This document shows positions 1 to 12,638 of a stretch of 64,000 nucleotides of DNA, piece after piece. A program made the position numbers and the translations under genes. Numbering within the stretch: the stretch's first letter is position 1; each line of letters begins with the position of its first letter. Below the pieces are notes generated by a model. The model was not told the origin of the DNA. It made no database searches and saw only the letters and a list, made by a program, of their open reading frames with translations. The stretch is from Setomelanomma holmii (taxonomy: Eukaryota > Ascomycota > Dothideomycetes > Pleosporales > Phaeosphaeriaceae): contig ML978162.1 in assembly GCA_010015745.1 (NCBI GenBank), forward strand, positions 372,001 to 436,000, written 5' to 3'.

Positions 1-3000
1 TGGAACACCAGGAATTGGAGCGTGTCGCGATGGGCCTTGGGCGTCTCGTTCACGGCAGCTTGTAGCGCCTTGGACTGTGCCTCTGGATCTTTGAGTTCTG
101 TTTGAAGTTAGCTTGTTCATTCTGAAGTGCTGACTATGTTACTTACGGCCAGCTTCAAGGAACTGATCGTAGACCGCGAACGTAATCAGAGGCACAGGGA
201 GCCTGCGGAAGTAGTTCTTCAAAGCCGAAGTGACAGCGTGGATATCCAGATCTGGATCTGAGATGTCGTGGTCGTTATCGGTCTCGAAGCCGCTGCGCAC
301 CTGATTCACTTGTGAGGAGCCTCCGCTCTTTCGGTAGATGCCTTCAACATCCATGCCTCGTAACTCCACTTCCTCGATGCAACGACTAACTATTCTTGGA
401 ATCATCTGCTTCTCAAATTCGCATCGAGCAGTGAGATCTGATCCAAAGAGAACAGTACTGGCATCCGCAGCCAGGTTGGCGCTACTGTTATTCTGTTGCA
501 TCGGCATGAACCGATCCTGCTGACCAGGCCTCGTGTTGTTCGGACCTTTGTTTCCGAACCATGCTCGTGGGGTTCCGGCCTCCTCTTTGCTCTTAATAGA
601 GCTCGACATGGTGGACAAGGACGCTAGATCCGGCTGCGTGTGAACAGAGCCATAGGGTGTACCGATGACCTTGATGTTGTACTCCTCCTGCTTGGGTTCA
701 GACGCGAACGCACCCTTGAATCCCTTGGTCACATTCTTTGTGATGGCCTGACCGCCTTTCTTCCACGTTGAGAACTTGTTGGGCTTCCCAGTCTTGCGGA
801 TATTGACAACTTGAGGCTGAGCAACCGAAACTTCACCATCGCCCTCGTGCAGGTTTGCATAGGACGGCTCATGTGGCAGGCCGTGCGCGTCCACAGAAAT
901 GTTCGATCTATCGCCCTTGAGTTGAGAATTGTAGATGCCTAGTCCACTCGCGGGATTATCATAGTTCTGGGCGCTCTTCTTGTTATTCTGGAATGTCTTC
1001 TGGATGGTGTCCTGGAGCTCGCGATTCATGGTGTTTAGTTTTGCGTTGGCTGCAGTGAGCGACTCGTATTCTTGGAACCCTTTGTCCTTCATCTGTATCA
1101 GATTTGATATTTCGTCGGTCAACTCGGCTCTCCTGGAGATCAGGTCTTCTATCTGTCCTGAGAGTTGGTCTTTGAGCTTGTGCAATGAATTGCCAAAGTC
1201 TTTCAAGATGTCTGACTTTAGCTGGTTGAGGTCCATAGACCCATTGCTATCTTTAGCCCGCTTCAGATGCTCAGTCATGATTTCGAGCTCTCGAATCACG
1301 ACCTCACGTTGCGTGTCTAAGACAGCCATGGTGTTCCGCTTCTCCCGGAGCACTGTATTGGCCTGTCTGATGTCGGCCGCACTGTGCATCGACTCCTGCA
1401 ATCCGTTCTTCTCAGCTTCCAGCTCGGCAATGCGCTGCTGGGCACGTCGAAGTTCGTTGCGCAAGTTGACACCCTCTTGGCTTGTGTCTGGAGATGCCAC
1501 GGTGGGGCTGCTTATCTCAATGGAGCCATTCGTGGGCCACTTCTTGTGACCACGAGAGTTGATGGAACCACGGTCGCTGAAGCTTCGGCCGTGCTTGGAT
1601 ACAGCATTTGAGACACGCCGGAACACACCACCGTCTCTCTCTTCCTTGTCTCCCTGGTTACCGAGCAAACGCGCAAAGTCCTCGTCCATGGAGAAATCAC
1701 CCTGATGACTATACCGAGGAAGCCCTGGTGGCTGGTAGGCATCTCGCGAGGTTTCACTTTGAACGCTACCGGTAGATTCGCTGTTCTTGTGAGTCTGAGG
1801 TGGTGGTGGTGGCTGTGGTGGAGCGCGTGGAGACGTGAACGTCTGCGCCGAAGGAGGCGCAGGTCTGCCAGCAGAGCGTGCAGGCGGAGCAGGAACGTCT
1901 GGGAAGGATCTCGAGGGCGGCGTTTCGACCGGACTTGTGATGCCCAAACCTGCATTGAGCTGAGTCGCCGCTGCTGTGGTGGACGATGTGCGTTCCGGGT
2001 GGCTTATCGTGGGTGTGGTGGGCGATGGATCTGGCCTATCAGATCTCGAAAGAGAGGCGGAAGGCTTCAGAGCGGAGGGATTGAGCGAGTCTCCCCGCGC
2101 AGGACGTTCTACCACGCGCTCAACACGGGTATTAGAATGGGAACTGAAGCTTGAACCCGATGTGTCGGGTGAGTCCTGGCCCGCTGTCGGTGGAGACGAT
2201 GTGAAGTTGGGATCAATGAGCGGTCTGCTCAGCCGCGCGGACATGCCCACCATGGGGGAACTGGACTGGTCCTGCTGCGGCTGAGGAGGCGTTTTCGAGT
2301 CTGAATCTTTGCGCTTGGCCTCTGCCTTCTTATTCTTGGGTACTTCTTGCAGTTTAAAGGGTTCTGTTGCTGAAGGAGCAGGAGAAGCATGTTGGCTTCG
2401 CGAGCGATCAGGAGCCGATGGGGAGTCTGCAACGTCTTTCCGCTTGCGCAGTGTCTCCACCAAATTGTCTGACCGCTGTCTCCCCTTCTCCTGGTACGCA
2501 ATGTGTGGACTTGTTGGTGGTCTCCTTTCTGTCGAGGCAGATCGTGAGCTGTTCTCCTTCAGAGCCTCCCTATGATCACCCGGTGGTCGGTTGAAGTAGT
2601 CTCGACTGCTCTTCGGTTCGTTGACCACTACCTGGCCTGATGCCATGGTCCGATCGGGAAACTTGCTCGGCGGCCTGCCAAGGGGTGATGGCCCTGGTGC
2701 AGTGTTGGGGTCTAGAGCGAAGGGCAGCAATATACTGTCATCGGCTGCGTCTGGTGCTTCGACGTGGATATTCTCTTTGTTGTAGGTCGTGGCGGGGAGA
2801 GTGACATTATCTAGTGGGAGCAGACATCAGCAGTGTACGCATTGGTCCTTGGAACAAAAGTACGAACCTCTTCGCGCCATATCACCCACGGTTGGAGACG
2901 GATCCCGCCTGAAATTAGAAGCTGAGTCGCCCCTTCTCGAATGGGGCGGTCTGGGGGAGACGTCGGTTGTGGTTGGCTCCGAGAATACATCTGATGGCGT

Positions 3001-3663
3001 GTCAATGTCAGGAGTGAAAGCTGGACGCTGGTGGTCTGCTTGGCCAGGCAAGGCGGGCAATGACTTGTCTACTTTGGGCGCTGCGGGTGCTGGAGGTTTT
3101 TTCGACTTCTTGCGCCGCCGTGCCATCAGCGACTCATGGCAAGACATGCAGAAGATGCCCTGCGATGTGCGGGCATATCGCAGATTCTCGATTTTGCGCT
3201 TGCAGTTCCGACACCTGAAACAGTTCGCACAGAAAGCCTGGTCGCCCGTCAAGATGGCTAGGTCCTCGATCTTGTTGCCGCAGTGGTTGCAGCTGTAGGT
3301 GCAGTTGTTGCATATCAGCGAGCCGTCGCCGAGCAGCAGCAGGTTCGCGTCCGAGTCGAGGAGGGTGCCACACGTGTTGCAGCGGAAGCAGTCGATGTGC
3401 CATCGGTTCCCCGCTGTTCAAAGTCAGTGTTCCATCGGAGGGCAGGTGCGGGTGCGTGGTTGGGAAGGCGCGAGGGACGTGGTGTCTCGCTGAGAAATGC
3501 ATACCGAGCTCGAACGCCTTTCCCTCCTCGAGGATCTGGAGTGCGATTAGCGACTGCAAACTGCCGTCGATAGGGCCTGTTCTACCTCTCCGCACCCCTT
3601 GCACGGATACACCACATCGTCCTGGTCTGTGGGCGACTCAGGGTATGCTCCTGGTGAGTCCAT
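1..3663 (-). CDS. LIM-domain Rho GTPase-activating protein (Rga1-like), 3' end outside window
   Basis: This gene encodes a GTPase-activating protein expected to switch off Rho/Cdc42-type GTPases in polarised growth and septation. Visible exons on the minus strand are 3663-3586, 3535-3505, 3413-2868, 2810-147 and 97-1, with GT..AG introns; phases agree at every junction. The start at 3663 is the first ATG, and it leads directly into the first LIM finger (CKGCGE at residues 21-26). Two LIM zinc fingers occupy roughly residues 21-140, with repeated CxxC and HxxC pairs. A long Ser/Pro-rich linker and a central coiled coil (around 1100-1450 in the DNA) follow. The RhoGAP domain starts near 440 and keeps the arginine-finger motif GIYRKSG. 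The domain continues through the last visible exon and runs off the window. LIM plus RhoGAP is the architecture of yeast Rga1/Rga2. The family is certain; the exact orthologue is inferred. Confidence 0.93.
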
Positions 3664-6600
3664 GTTGCTTCAGAGCAGCGTATACGTGTGCGCAATGGCC
3701 CTCTGGGGACTCGACAGGAATGCTCGAATTCGCTGCGTGGCAGACGACGTAGTAGCGAGGAGCGACCCAGCCTCAAACACGGGCGCAATGCTAGGCGGTG
3801 GGCGTGGTGCAGCGAGCAGTGTCGGCAATAGCCAAAGGTGCTGTAAAACTAATCGTCGCGGTCTGCAGCTGTGCAACGTGAAGCCTCGCCAGAGACCCTG
3901 ACAACAGAGCACAAGCAGCAACGACAGGAACAGAGGCCTTGGGAGCGAGGTGAAGAAGCCGCCTGCACTCGCGATGAGAATCCTCCGAGTCTCGAGCTTC
4001 AGCGGTCGGTCCCAAGCCAGGTCCCCTCACGCTTGGTAGTGCGGCAATCCAATGGCAGCGATGCAGGGGGTTCGGCTGTCTGTGCCCAAGGGTCCTTCAC
4101 AGCAATCGACGCACAGACTGCACGGCACACACACCTGAGGCTGGCATCGACAGCTCTTAGCGAGCGGCGTCCCTGAGCGTGAGAACGTCTGATCAGTGCC
4201 TCTGCGGGGGGGCGGTGCGATCACGGCATTCTCCATTTCGAGGCACTGCACCGCGCATCACCACCAGTGCCAGCATCAGACTTCTCATCTTCACCGCACA
4301 GCTGAGGGCATTGTCAGCCGCGAGGCCAACATGCGTCTGACGACTTTTGAAACACTTTGGTCCGGATCCTGGCCGCGCATCGAGCCACTCGCACCAAGCC
4401 GCAACAGACAAAGTGCCTGCCTCCACACTTTCAAAGGTCGACGACGATCGCAGGCGGCTGTTCACCTTGGCTATATCAGCTCAATATTGAACAACCACCA
4501 CCAGCATCATCGACTTTCGGCTCACTTGCCCTGAGATGGGGCGAGGGACCTAGAGCACTTGCTGCCAGATGTTGCCTGCTGACCACCACACCTTGTATCT
4601 TGAACGCGCTTCGGGTCATCCAGCCGTGATAGGCACGTAATTGAGGAAAGCGCGGCAAACCGCAACTGTATTGCAGACACACTTCAGGGCCAGGACAGCC
4701 ACACGCCCAGATCCTGCATCTCGAATAGGCAATACCCCTCGAACGCCTCCCGGAATTAGATGCAGGCAATTGCGACATCTGGCCTAGAATAGATCCCAAT
4801 CACGGTGACCCGCCTCCATCAGCATGCTCACTCCTGCTCGACATAGATTGCGACGCAGGTACGCGGCGGCCAGGTGGTCGACTAGGCAATGACAGGTGGT
4901 CGCGGTAGGACGCTTCGCCAAGAAGCACAGTCTCACATCTGAGGCTGCCTGTGAGGTGCACAAAGTCCTGGCAACACGTGTCCGCCTACAACGTGACAGA
5001 AAACTCCTGCCACGGCGGGAGATTGGAGGAGTTGCTCATCAACCATATATACAACGTCTTGTGGTAGCACAACGATTGCCTCGTTCGGTCCGCACGTTTA
5101 TACTAGCACGAGTTTCACATTCCGCTTGCGACACTATGGACTTTCGTGGTGTCACGACATGAGCCATTCAAGCGCCAGGCACAACAACCAACATGCATGC
5201 GATACTGCACATCTCGTGTACACACCGAAAACAATTTCGAGCAATCGCGATCCCATGTCGCCGGTTACCAAGCCACAATCGTGAGACGAGCGGGAATAGC
5301 GAAGGATCACGGACGTGTTTCATCGTGCCGAGCGGTGCCTGAACAATGCCAGTATATACGTCTTGTCCTCTCTGGGGAGGAACACCAGCCAAACACCGAC
5401 ATCATCCTTGAAATAGAAGGCACGCAAAATAATGCACGCGACGTGGAAGCAATTCAGTACCACGATATACGTCCGTGGAACATACTGCCCTCATGTTGTC
5501 AAGCTCAAGGAGTACAGAAATTGAAGTATCGCAAGACATCTGCGACAAGTGTTGCAAACGTTGCTTCGGAACAAGCGCATCTCAGGAGACCACACTTCGC
5601 TTGCGGAAAGCAGTTCGGAACGTTGTCGCAACTTGTTCCAGCGTGTTCGTTGGATGAAAGATGTTGTGCTTCATGAGTCGTTTGAGGAGGTGCCACACAG
5701 TTTGATCACCACATTGGCCCGTCTTGATATCCGCCCCATGCTCCATGCTGAGTCAAGACCAGGCAATTGCACGATTGACTTTCGGCACTTAGTGGAACAC
5801 CGATCCGTGACGAGTCAAGCACTCCGAACGACTTGTGCATGGGATGCTACTGTTGCGTGAGTCATAGGAGTACCATGGTGTTGGTACAGCATACTGATAA
5901 TGACTCCAGTGTGTTCAACCAGGGCACCAACACATGCGACGATCTTCATCGTCTCGGCCTTGGTATTGCACACGCAGGACACCCAACTATTCGCATTAGC
6001 AAGCCACGAGTCGTGCTGTGGAGTATTTGATATAGACTTTCGGTCAAACCAAACATGCGGAAGACAAGTTTCCTAGTTCAGCCCTGCCATTAGCAAAATG
6101 ACGACAGGCAAGCTCAATTTGATCCCACCGTCTGGGCATTTAGAAGTTTGCACCTGAATAAGCAGTTTCGTTCATTGATGATGATATGAAGTGCTTGACT
6201 GATGCTCAGCTCTCTGATTGGCTGGTGTGACTACTCTGCTACGACATCCATTCTTCATGCACGCGCTTCTGAAGAGTGCTGAAGCGTTGTCACACTCACA
6301 TGTCACAGAAAGATTCTTCGCCATGATATAAATCTGCGTAATCTTTGCACGCTCCGACTATCGGGGTTCGTTGGGTTTACCATCCGTATTAGCGTCCGCG
6401 GACTTGCAACACCTTACCTTTCATTGCTCAATCTTCATTTTGCACTATCCATCTCGAGCAAATGTTAGGTATCGGATCCATCGGTTTTCAGTTATAGTGG
6501 GGTTCGTGCAAGCTAGGTACAGCTCGATGACAGCTACCCCGCCCCAACGGCTACACGAGGAAAGAGCTTTCGACGTGTGATTATTTAAACATCACGCCTC

Positions 6601-6744
6601 TGCTGACGAGTCTGGATCTTCTTTCCATCGCCATCTCCTCGAAATCCCTCAATAAATCCTAGATCTACTTTCCGTACTCATCAATCGACTCCCTCATATA
6701 AGAGAATACCTACTGACCAGTGTACAGATACTCCAACAACAAGT
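3664..6744. other. Long intergenic region between divergent LIM-RhoGAP and THI4
   Basis: This is about 3 kb with no gene I can support. Open frames here are short, overlap on both strands and resemble no family. The right-hand 150 bases before 6745 are C/T-rich, as is common in fungal core promoters and leaders, and probably contain the THI4 transcription start. The left-hand part should hold the LIM-RhoGAP promoter and 5' leader. I see no transposon ends, tRNA or long repeat. Confidence 0.5.
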
Positions 6745-6972
6745 ATGGCACCCACGATGCAAGATCTTGTCTGCACGCGGGCATTGTCCACACGCCATCA
6801 AGGTATATTAGCTATGTATACGCATGAACCGGTGTTCGTCTCTAGTGACCATTGCCTCCCTCACCTGGGGAAAGCAATGGAAGCTAGATTTGATCTGAGA
6901 TTATACGGTCTGAACTTGAATCTGGACAATACCAGCGCAAGGACATGCTTTTGCTCCCTTCTCCTCCAGTAG
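6745..6972 (+). other. Upstream ORF overlapping the THI4 riboswitch
   Basis: An ATG at 6745 opens a 75-codon frame that ends at 6972, just before the THI4 start, and runs through the riboswitch aptamer. In known fungal thiamine genes, TPP binding changes splicing of the leader intron so that decoy uORFs stay in the mRNA and block translation of the main ORF. A plausible 5' splice site (GTATAT at 6803) lies before the aptamer and candidate acceptors lie at 6969, 6987 and 6994. Splicing from 6803 to any of these still leaves a short terminated uORF, so the spliced product may instead use another donor. I read this as a regulatory decoy and not as a real protein. Confidence 0.5.
6822..6948 (+). 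promoter_or_regulatory. TPP (thiamine pyrophosphate) riboswitch in the THI4 5' leader
   Basis: The conserved TPP aptamer core is directly readable. CTGAGA at 6895-6900 and ATAC at 6903-6906 form the pyrimidine-sensing side. After a GAAC-like segment, CTGGACAATACCAGCG (6922-6937) forms the pyrophosphate-sensing arm with its closing CTGG/CCAG stem. Helix P1 pairs GCATG (6822-6826) with CATGC (6944-6948). The extended P3 arm, typical of fungal examples, pairs CTAG and CCATTGC (6842-6855) with GCAATGG and CTAG (6874-6887). It lies in the leader of THI4, the thiazole synthase gene, as in other filamentous fungi where TPP controls alternative splicing. The identification is strong; the splicing mechanism is inferred from known cases. 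Confidence 0.93.
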
Positions 6973-7023
6973 GAGCATTCTTAACAGATCGCAGGCTTTG
7001 AGAACTCGTGAGATATATTCGCC

Positions 7024-8067
7024 ATGTCTCCTCCCGCTGCTACATTCGACCTCCCAACTGCGTCCACCGGCACGTCCAATGGCTTGAGCATTAAGAAAGA
7101 TCTCGCGGTCAAGCCGGCTACCAATGACATCGCCAAGTCTCTGGCCGAGATGGAGAACAATTGGGAAAAGTTCACCTTCGCTCCTATCCGCGAGTCCCAG
7201 GTCTCTCGCGCCATGACGCGTCGTTACTTCAACGACTTGGATAACTATGCTGAGTCGGACGTCGTCATTATTGGGGCTGGATCTTGCGGTCTCAGTGCCG
7301 CATACACCCTCGCTTCCAAGCGACCCGACCTCAAGATCGCCATGGTCGAGGCCGGTGTCGCCCCTGGTGGTGGTGCTTGGCTTGGTGGCCAGCTCTTTAG
7401 CGCCATGGTCATGCGCAAGCCTGCTCAGCTCTTCTTGAACGAGATCGGCGTGCCGTACGACGACGAAGGTGACTTCGTCGTGGTCAAGCATGCTGCTCTC
7501 TTCACGTCCACGCTCTTGAGCAAGGTGCTGCAGTTCCCGAATGTCAAGCTCTTTAACGCCACAGCCGTCGAAGATCTGATTACGCGCCCTGCTCCCACCT
7601 CGGCTGATCCGGATGCTGTTCGCATTGCCGGTGTCGTCACGAACTGGACTCTGGTCTCCATGCATCACGATGGTACGTCTTTGTCGTCGACATGACCACT
7701 GCATACTAACACCACGACAGACCAATCCTGCATGGACCCCAATACCATCAACGCCCCCCTAGTCATCTCTACAACTGGTCATGACGGTCCCTTCGGCGCC
7801 TTCAGCGTCAAGCGTCTCGTCTCCATGCAACAGCTGCCCCAGCTCGGCGGCATGCGTGGCCTCGACATGCGCACCGCTGAAGACGCCATCGTCAAGCGTA
7901 CCCGTGAGATCGTACCTGGTCTGATCGTTGGCGGCATGGAGCTCAGTGAGGTCGATGGTGCCAACCGTATGGGTCCAACCTTTGGCGCTATGGCGCTCAG
8001 TGGTGTCAAGGCTGCTGAGGAAGCGGTTTGTGTCTGGGACGAGAGGAAGGTGCAGAATGATGAGTAG
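7024..8067 (+). CDS. THI4: Thiamine thiazole synthase
   Basis: Thi4 makes the thiazole half of thiamine (ADP-thiazole) from NAD and glycine, using sulfur taken from one of its own cysteines in fungi. Exons are 7024-7672 and 7721-8067; the 48-nt intron has a TACTAAC branch site, and the product is 331 residues, normal for the family. The N-terminal part contains a dinucleotide-binding motif (VVIIGAGSCG, about residues 80-90) and the glycine-rich APGGGAWLGGQLF. The sulfur-donor cysteine is Cys220, within HHDDQSCMDP across the intron junction, so the enzyme should be the single-turnover 'suicide' type. Conserved GMELSEVDGANRMGPTFG lies near the C terminus. Expression should be repressed by thiamine through the upstream TPP riboswitch. 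The start at 7024 follows the riboswitch and matches the usual N terminus. Confidence 0.97.
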
Positions 8068-8947
8068 GTCACCAACAGGGTCTCAGCCTTGAGCCTGGTG
8101 ATGATGAAAGTTGGCTCTCAAGCCTGAATGAAATTGTCACTCGTTCACTTCAAGTCCAACTCAAGTGATGTCCTTGATGCCATCGCTTCTCATCCTATGT
8201 TAATTGCATTCAACAAGATTTGCATTGAACGTTGAGGATATACATGCTCGATCAGCAGGAGCCGTCTGACAGTGAGGCACTCCATGCTGCTGCGGCGATT
8301 AGTAGAGAGCAGTAGGATCTAGCTTCGTGTCAAGTCCATAATGACAATCGATGTCTCAGAGCGCTGAAAGCGATTGTTTGTCATATTTGCGAATGGTTTC
8401 CATGATGCGTGTCCTTCATACTTGTTGCCCTTTTGTCTCAGAGCTGGACGGGACAGATGAAGACATGGAAGCTGTGCTAATGGAAGCAAACATGCTAGGA
8501 ACAGGGCGCTGTGCTTCAGGAAGTGAGCTACGAATGTCTGCTCCACTGCCTTCTTGGTGAATGTAAAGAAAGCATCCTGAAGCGGAGAGCTTTCGCTGTT
8601 GTGGCCGAGACACGAGGCTGAGGAGCAGAGCGAGCGTAGTAAACGTGAAAGCCCCTTGATCTGAGTGGTGAAGGGAGTAGATTCATCCTCAAGTCATTTT
8701 CCCCTCGGCATATGACGTTCTGAAACAAGCTGAAGACATACGGCCTGTACTATTGGCTGGATCTCAAAGGTGCGGAGAGTCGCAAGGATAAGGTGGTGGA
8801 GGCGCACGGTTACCAGAGCGATTGGCCCCAGCTCTACAGGCTAGTGCAACTAGCGCGAAAGGTGGACCCTATGGATAACAACACTCACTCACAACATTCG
8901 CGGATGAGCCCCTCCTGTCTGTCACCAACACAACTTTGACAGCCAAA
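8068..8947. other. Intergenic region between THI4 and the Stu1-like gene
   Basis: About 880 bases separate the two plus-strand genes. They should contain the THI4 3' end and the promoter of the next gene. Short frames on both strands show no recognisable product. I see nothing else here. Confidence 0.5.
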
Positions 8948-11900
8948 ATGGCCGACATGCTGGAGCAGACAAATACCCTGCTCGCAGCGCTGAAGAAGCC
9001 CTCCACAAATGTTGATCAGAGGATACAATTGTTCAGCAACGTCAAATCTAACATCAAGCACAATCGCGTACCTGAAGAGTGTCAGGCACCGATCTTCGAA
9101 TGTATACGAATTGCCATCAGCGCCACGACGTCCGCAGCCCTCGTTTCTACAGGCTTTTCGACACTGAGCCACTTCATAAAGCGACTGCAACTACAGAGAG
9201 AGACACAAGTGATCACCTCACAGGCATCGAAGTTATGCTCGCTCCTCCTAGACAGGCTGGGCGATGCGCGCGAAAGCCACAGGACCGCCGCGCTGGCGAT
9301 ACTAGCGGACTTGCATAACCTCTGCCCTGCTGAGGTGGAAAACGTCATTCACACGGCCATGAAGGGCACGAATGCGCGCGCGAAAGACACGTCCATGACG
9401 TGGGTGGTGAAGGTTCGTCGCATGGGGGATTTGATGCGTGACTGGGGGCTGACTTCGTATGCTATAGATGCACAAGAACGAGAACCTCCCGTTCCGCAGC
9501 TATTCGGCGCAGCTGATCGCCAATCTCGAAGACGCCGACGCCGGTGTACGTGACACAGCAAAGCACGCCGTCGTTGAGCTTTTCACGAGCGCGCCCGAAC
9601 ACGCGAAAGCGAACCTCAAGAAGCAACTCGTTGCCACGAATGTCCGCAAAGCCATCTCCACCTACATCACCGCGCATCTGGACGAGGCGGCGATCGCAAC
9701 GAGGGAAACAGAGTTGCCGGCGCCGCCCATCGTCAAAGAACGACCTTTGCCAGCTCGCCGAGCAGAGACGCTGCAACCCGAACATGACTTCGCCGATAGC
9801 ATGACGTGTGAGCTACCGCCACCGACCGAGGCCGTCCCGATGGACCCTATACACATCTACACCCAGCGCGAGCTCGACGATGTCTTCCGAGATATGGCGC
9901 CACCTTTTGAGGGAAGGGAGACGGAGCAGAACTGGCTGGCACGTGACAAGAACACCACAAAGCTGAGGCGGATACTTATGGGCAATGCGCCAATGGAGTT
10001 TCACGCCGCATTCATCGCCGGGATCAAGTCGCTGCTAGACGGCATCCTCAAAGTCGCCAACACACTGCGGACGACCATGTCGACGAACGGCTGCCAATTA
10101 GTGCAAGAGCTTGCGAAGACACTGGGTCACGCCATCGACCCATGGGTTGAAATTCTTCTGCAAAGTTTTATCAAGATGTGCGCCGCAACAAAGAACATTG
10201 CGGCCCAGAACGGCAATGTTACCGTAGACGCTATCATCTCGAACGTCTCGTACAACGGCCGTATACTACAACATGTTTCGTTCGCCGGACAAGACAAGAA
10301 CGTGCAGCCACGCTCCTTTTCGGCAAGTTGGGTGAAGACACTAATTCGGAAGCACAAGTCGCACATTGAGCATTCAGGAGGCCTCGATTCCCTAGAGAAG
10401 ATCCTTAGAAAAGGCGTGACTGATGCCAATCCTAAGGTTCGCGAGGCATACCGAAGCACATATTGGACATTTGCTTTAGTATGGCCTCAGCGAGCAGAGG
10501 CGATGTTTGACACTCTGGAGAAGAGGGAGAAAACAGCACTAGAGAAAGACCCGAACAACCCGAACGCATCACTTGCCTCATCGCAGACCAGCGCATCCTC
10601 GTTCTCGAAGTCTGTAGGGGCTGGGGCAGCTCGCAATGCTTTGAAGGAGAAAATCGCAGAGCAGAGAAGAGCCAAGATGGCCGCTTCCAAGGGTGTACCT
10701 GAACGCCCAATGTCTGCCGCAGCGACTTACTCGCCAGTCAAGTCGCAATCCGCGAAGTCTCTAGGACCCCGAACGGCCTCAACCGCATCGACGGCCTCTT
10801 TTGGCCCTGCACGACCGCCCTCAGCAATGTCCGGTGAGGCAACGAAGTCGGCGCTCAAGAACCCCACAAGCACAGGCTCATTGATGAGTGGAACGGTGCG
10901 ACGACCGATTCGGCGACCAGAACTTACCAGGCCGGCCACAGCCGATCCCTATGCCATTCGGCGCGCTGCCACTGGTACTGGTAAGACGACGCCATCCATG
11001 ACTCCGGAGAAGACACCTGGAGCAACCACCGCGAAGAAGTCGGTTGCTACGAAGAGCACTATTCGACCGAGGTCGCAGACCCAAAACAGCCCAAACGTCA
11101 GCCCCATTCGAAGCAAGTCAAGGCTTGGACAAAGTGCAACACAAATCCATCGCAAGACACCGAGTTCGAGCTCGCGGCAAGGCAGTCCTGCAGTCAGCCC
11201 GGCCAAGGATGAAGAGCTCACCATGGTGAAACCGTTTGTTCGCTCACAGAGCCACCACGACCCAGGTACGATCCCGTTCCGACAGCGAAACGGGATGCAC
11301 ACAAGTGCGACTGTCGATAACGACACCATTGACCTAGGAGACGAAGATAACTTTACGATGGTCATTCCAAATCTGGCACGGCCGACCACACAGCCGATGC
11401 AGCGTACGCCGCCCAAGATAACGCCCTCTCCAGGACGTTTAGCGGCACCTAGTCCGCGTGCCTCGATGCTAAGAAGTCCGAAGTCGATGGGTGACATCAA
11501 CAGTTTCGGCTTCCGGTCCTCCACGCGCAGCCCACGTCTACGCTCTCCTGATCGTCCAAGCACGCGAGGCACGGATGCTCAAGAAGAAGTCCAAGTGTTT
11601 GAAGATCCCTTCGTTGGTGATGAGCCGACTCCTGTGGAGAACGAAGTGCAGAAGCCAGTACTGGGAGAGCTGCCAATCAACGAGAAGAACATCGAGCGAC
11701 GACCAAGCAACGAAAGCACGACCAGCGACACAATGATGGGCGATGCGTCAGAAGAACGTCCATGGGGCCACCACAAGACAACCAGTACTGGGAGTGTTTT
11801 GTACTCAGAGACTAACGAGGGTAACCACGCTGAAATGCTCAAGAACAGGCAATTGCTCGCGAGTGGCATCAAGAAGATCGATAGCCGAACGGTCGAAGCG

Positions 11901-12638
11901 CACATGTTCCGCCGCATGCAAGATATGGTCAGGTCCAACTATGAGATTTGGGGCGCGAACGACGAGAATTTTGGCCGTCTGCTTTTGGCATGCCTCGACT
12001 TCCTCGAAGCACCCACCGAGGAGCTAAAGACGTCGCCAATGAAAGCGGCGAATCTGAAGGTACAAGCTTTAGCCACTATTCGCGCTATGCTTTCGCTATA
12101 TCGAAAAGAGACTGCGAAGTACTTCTCCCGCGTTCTGTGCGCCGTGCTGCAGACCAAGGCACACTACGACAACACTTCGCATATCGCCATCGACCTCGAG
12201 ACCACAGCGGACGAGATTGTACGGTACGGTCAGACTTCCGAATGCTTGAACGCTGTCCTCTCGCTAGTCGAAGAAACACCCGCCTCACCTACATCGTCTC
12301 CCAAATCGAAGTCGCCCACTCCAACTCTCCCCACGACCCGCACAACTACCATGGCACTCACAACCCTCGCCTCGCTCATCCAGATTAGTGGCGCAAAGAA
12401 CATCGCCCTTTCTCAAGACCAAACGTCTCGCCTTGGCAAACTTGCAGTACGCTGCATGGATGACAATGACGCCGATGTCAGAAAGGCAGATATCGAACTC
12501 TGCATCGCGCTGCACGAACGCATCGCAGGACCAGGCGGTGAGAAGGAGCAGGACGGCTTCTGGAAGGCTGTTGCTGGTGCTCGAGAACAGCACCTGAACT
12601 TGTTGACGTACTATCTAGTGAAGCGAGGAAAGGCGTAG
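8948..12638 (+). CDS. STU1: Stu1/CLASP-type microtubule-binding protein
   Basis: This encodes a CLASP-family protein that binds microtubule plus ends and kinetochores and stabilises the mitotic spindle. Exons 8948-9412 and 9468-12638 are joined over a 55-nt intron (CTGAC branch) to give 1,211 residues. The start at 8948 is the first ATG of the frame and has a good context (CCAAAATGGCC). Residues 1-230 form helical HEAT-type repeats of a TOG domain. A second TOG/CLASP_N domain lies at about residues 290-520. It is followed by some 450 residues rich in Ser, Thr, Pro and Lys/Arg, typical of the microtubule-binding linker of this family. A helical C-terminal region occupies roughly residues 950-1211. 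Length and order match fungal Stu1. No regulatory site is evident. Confidence 0.9.

Noticed and set aside
5146..5860. Overlapping plus-strand open frames of 100-176 codons
   Set aside because: No family resemblance, no consistent frame, and equally long frames on the other strand; treated as non-coding.
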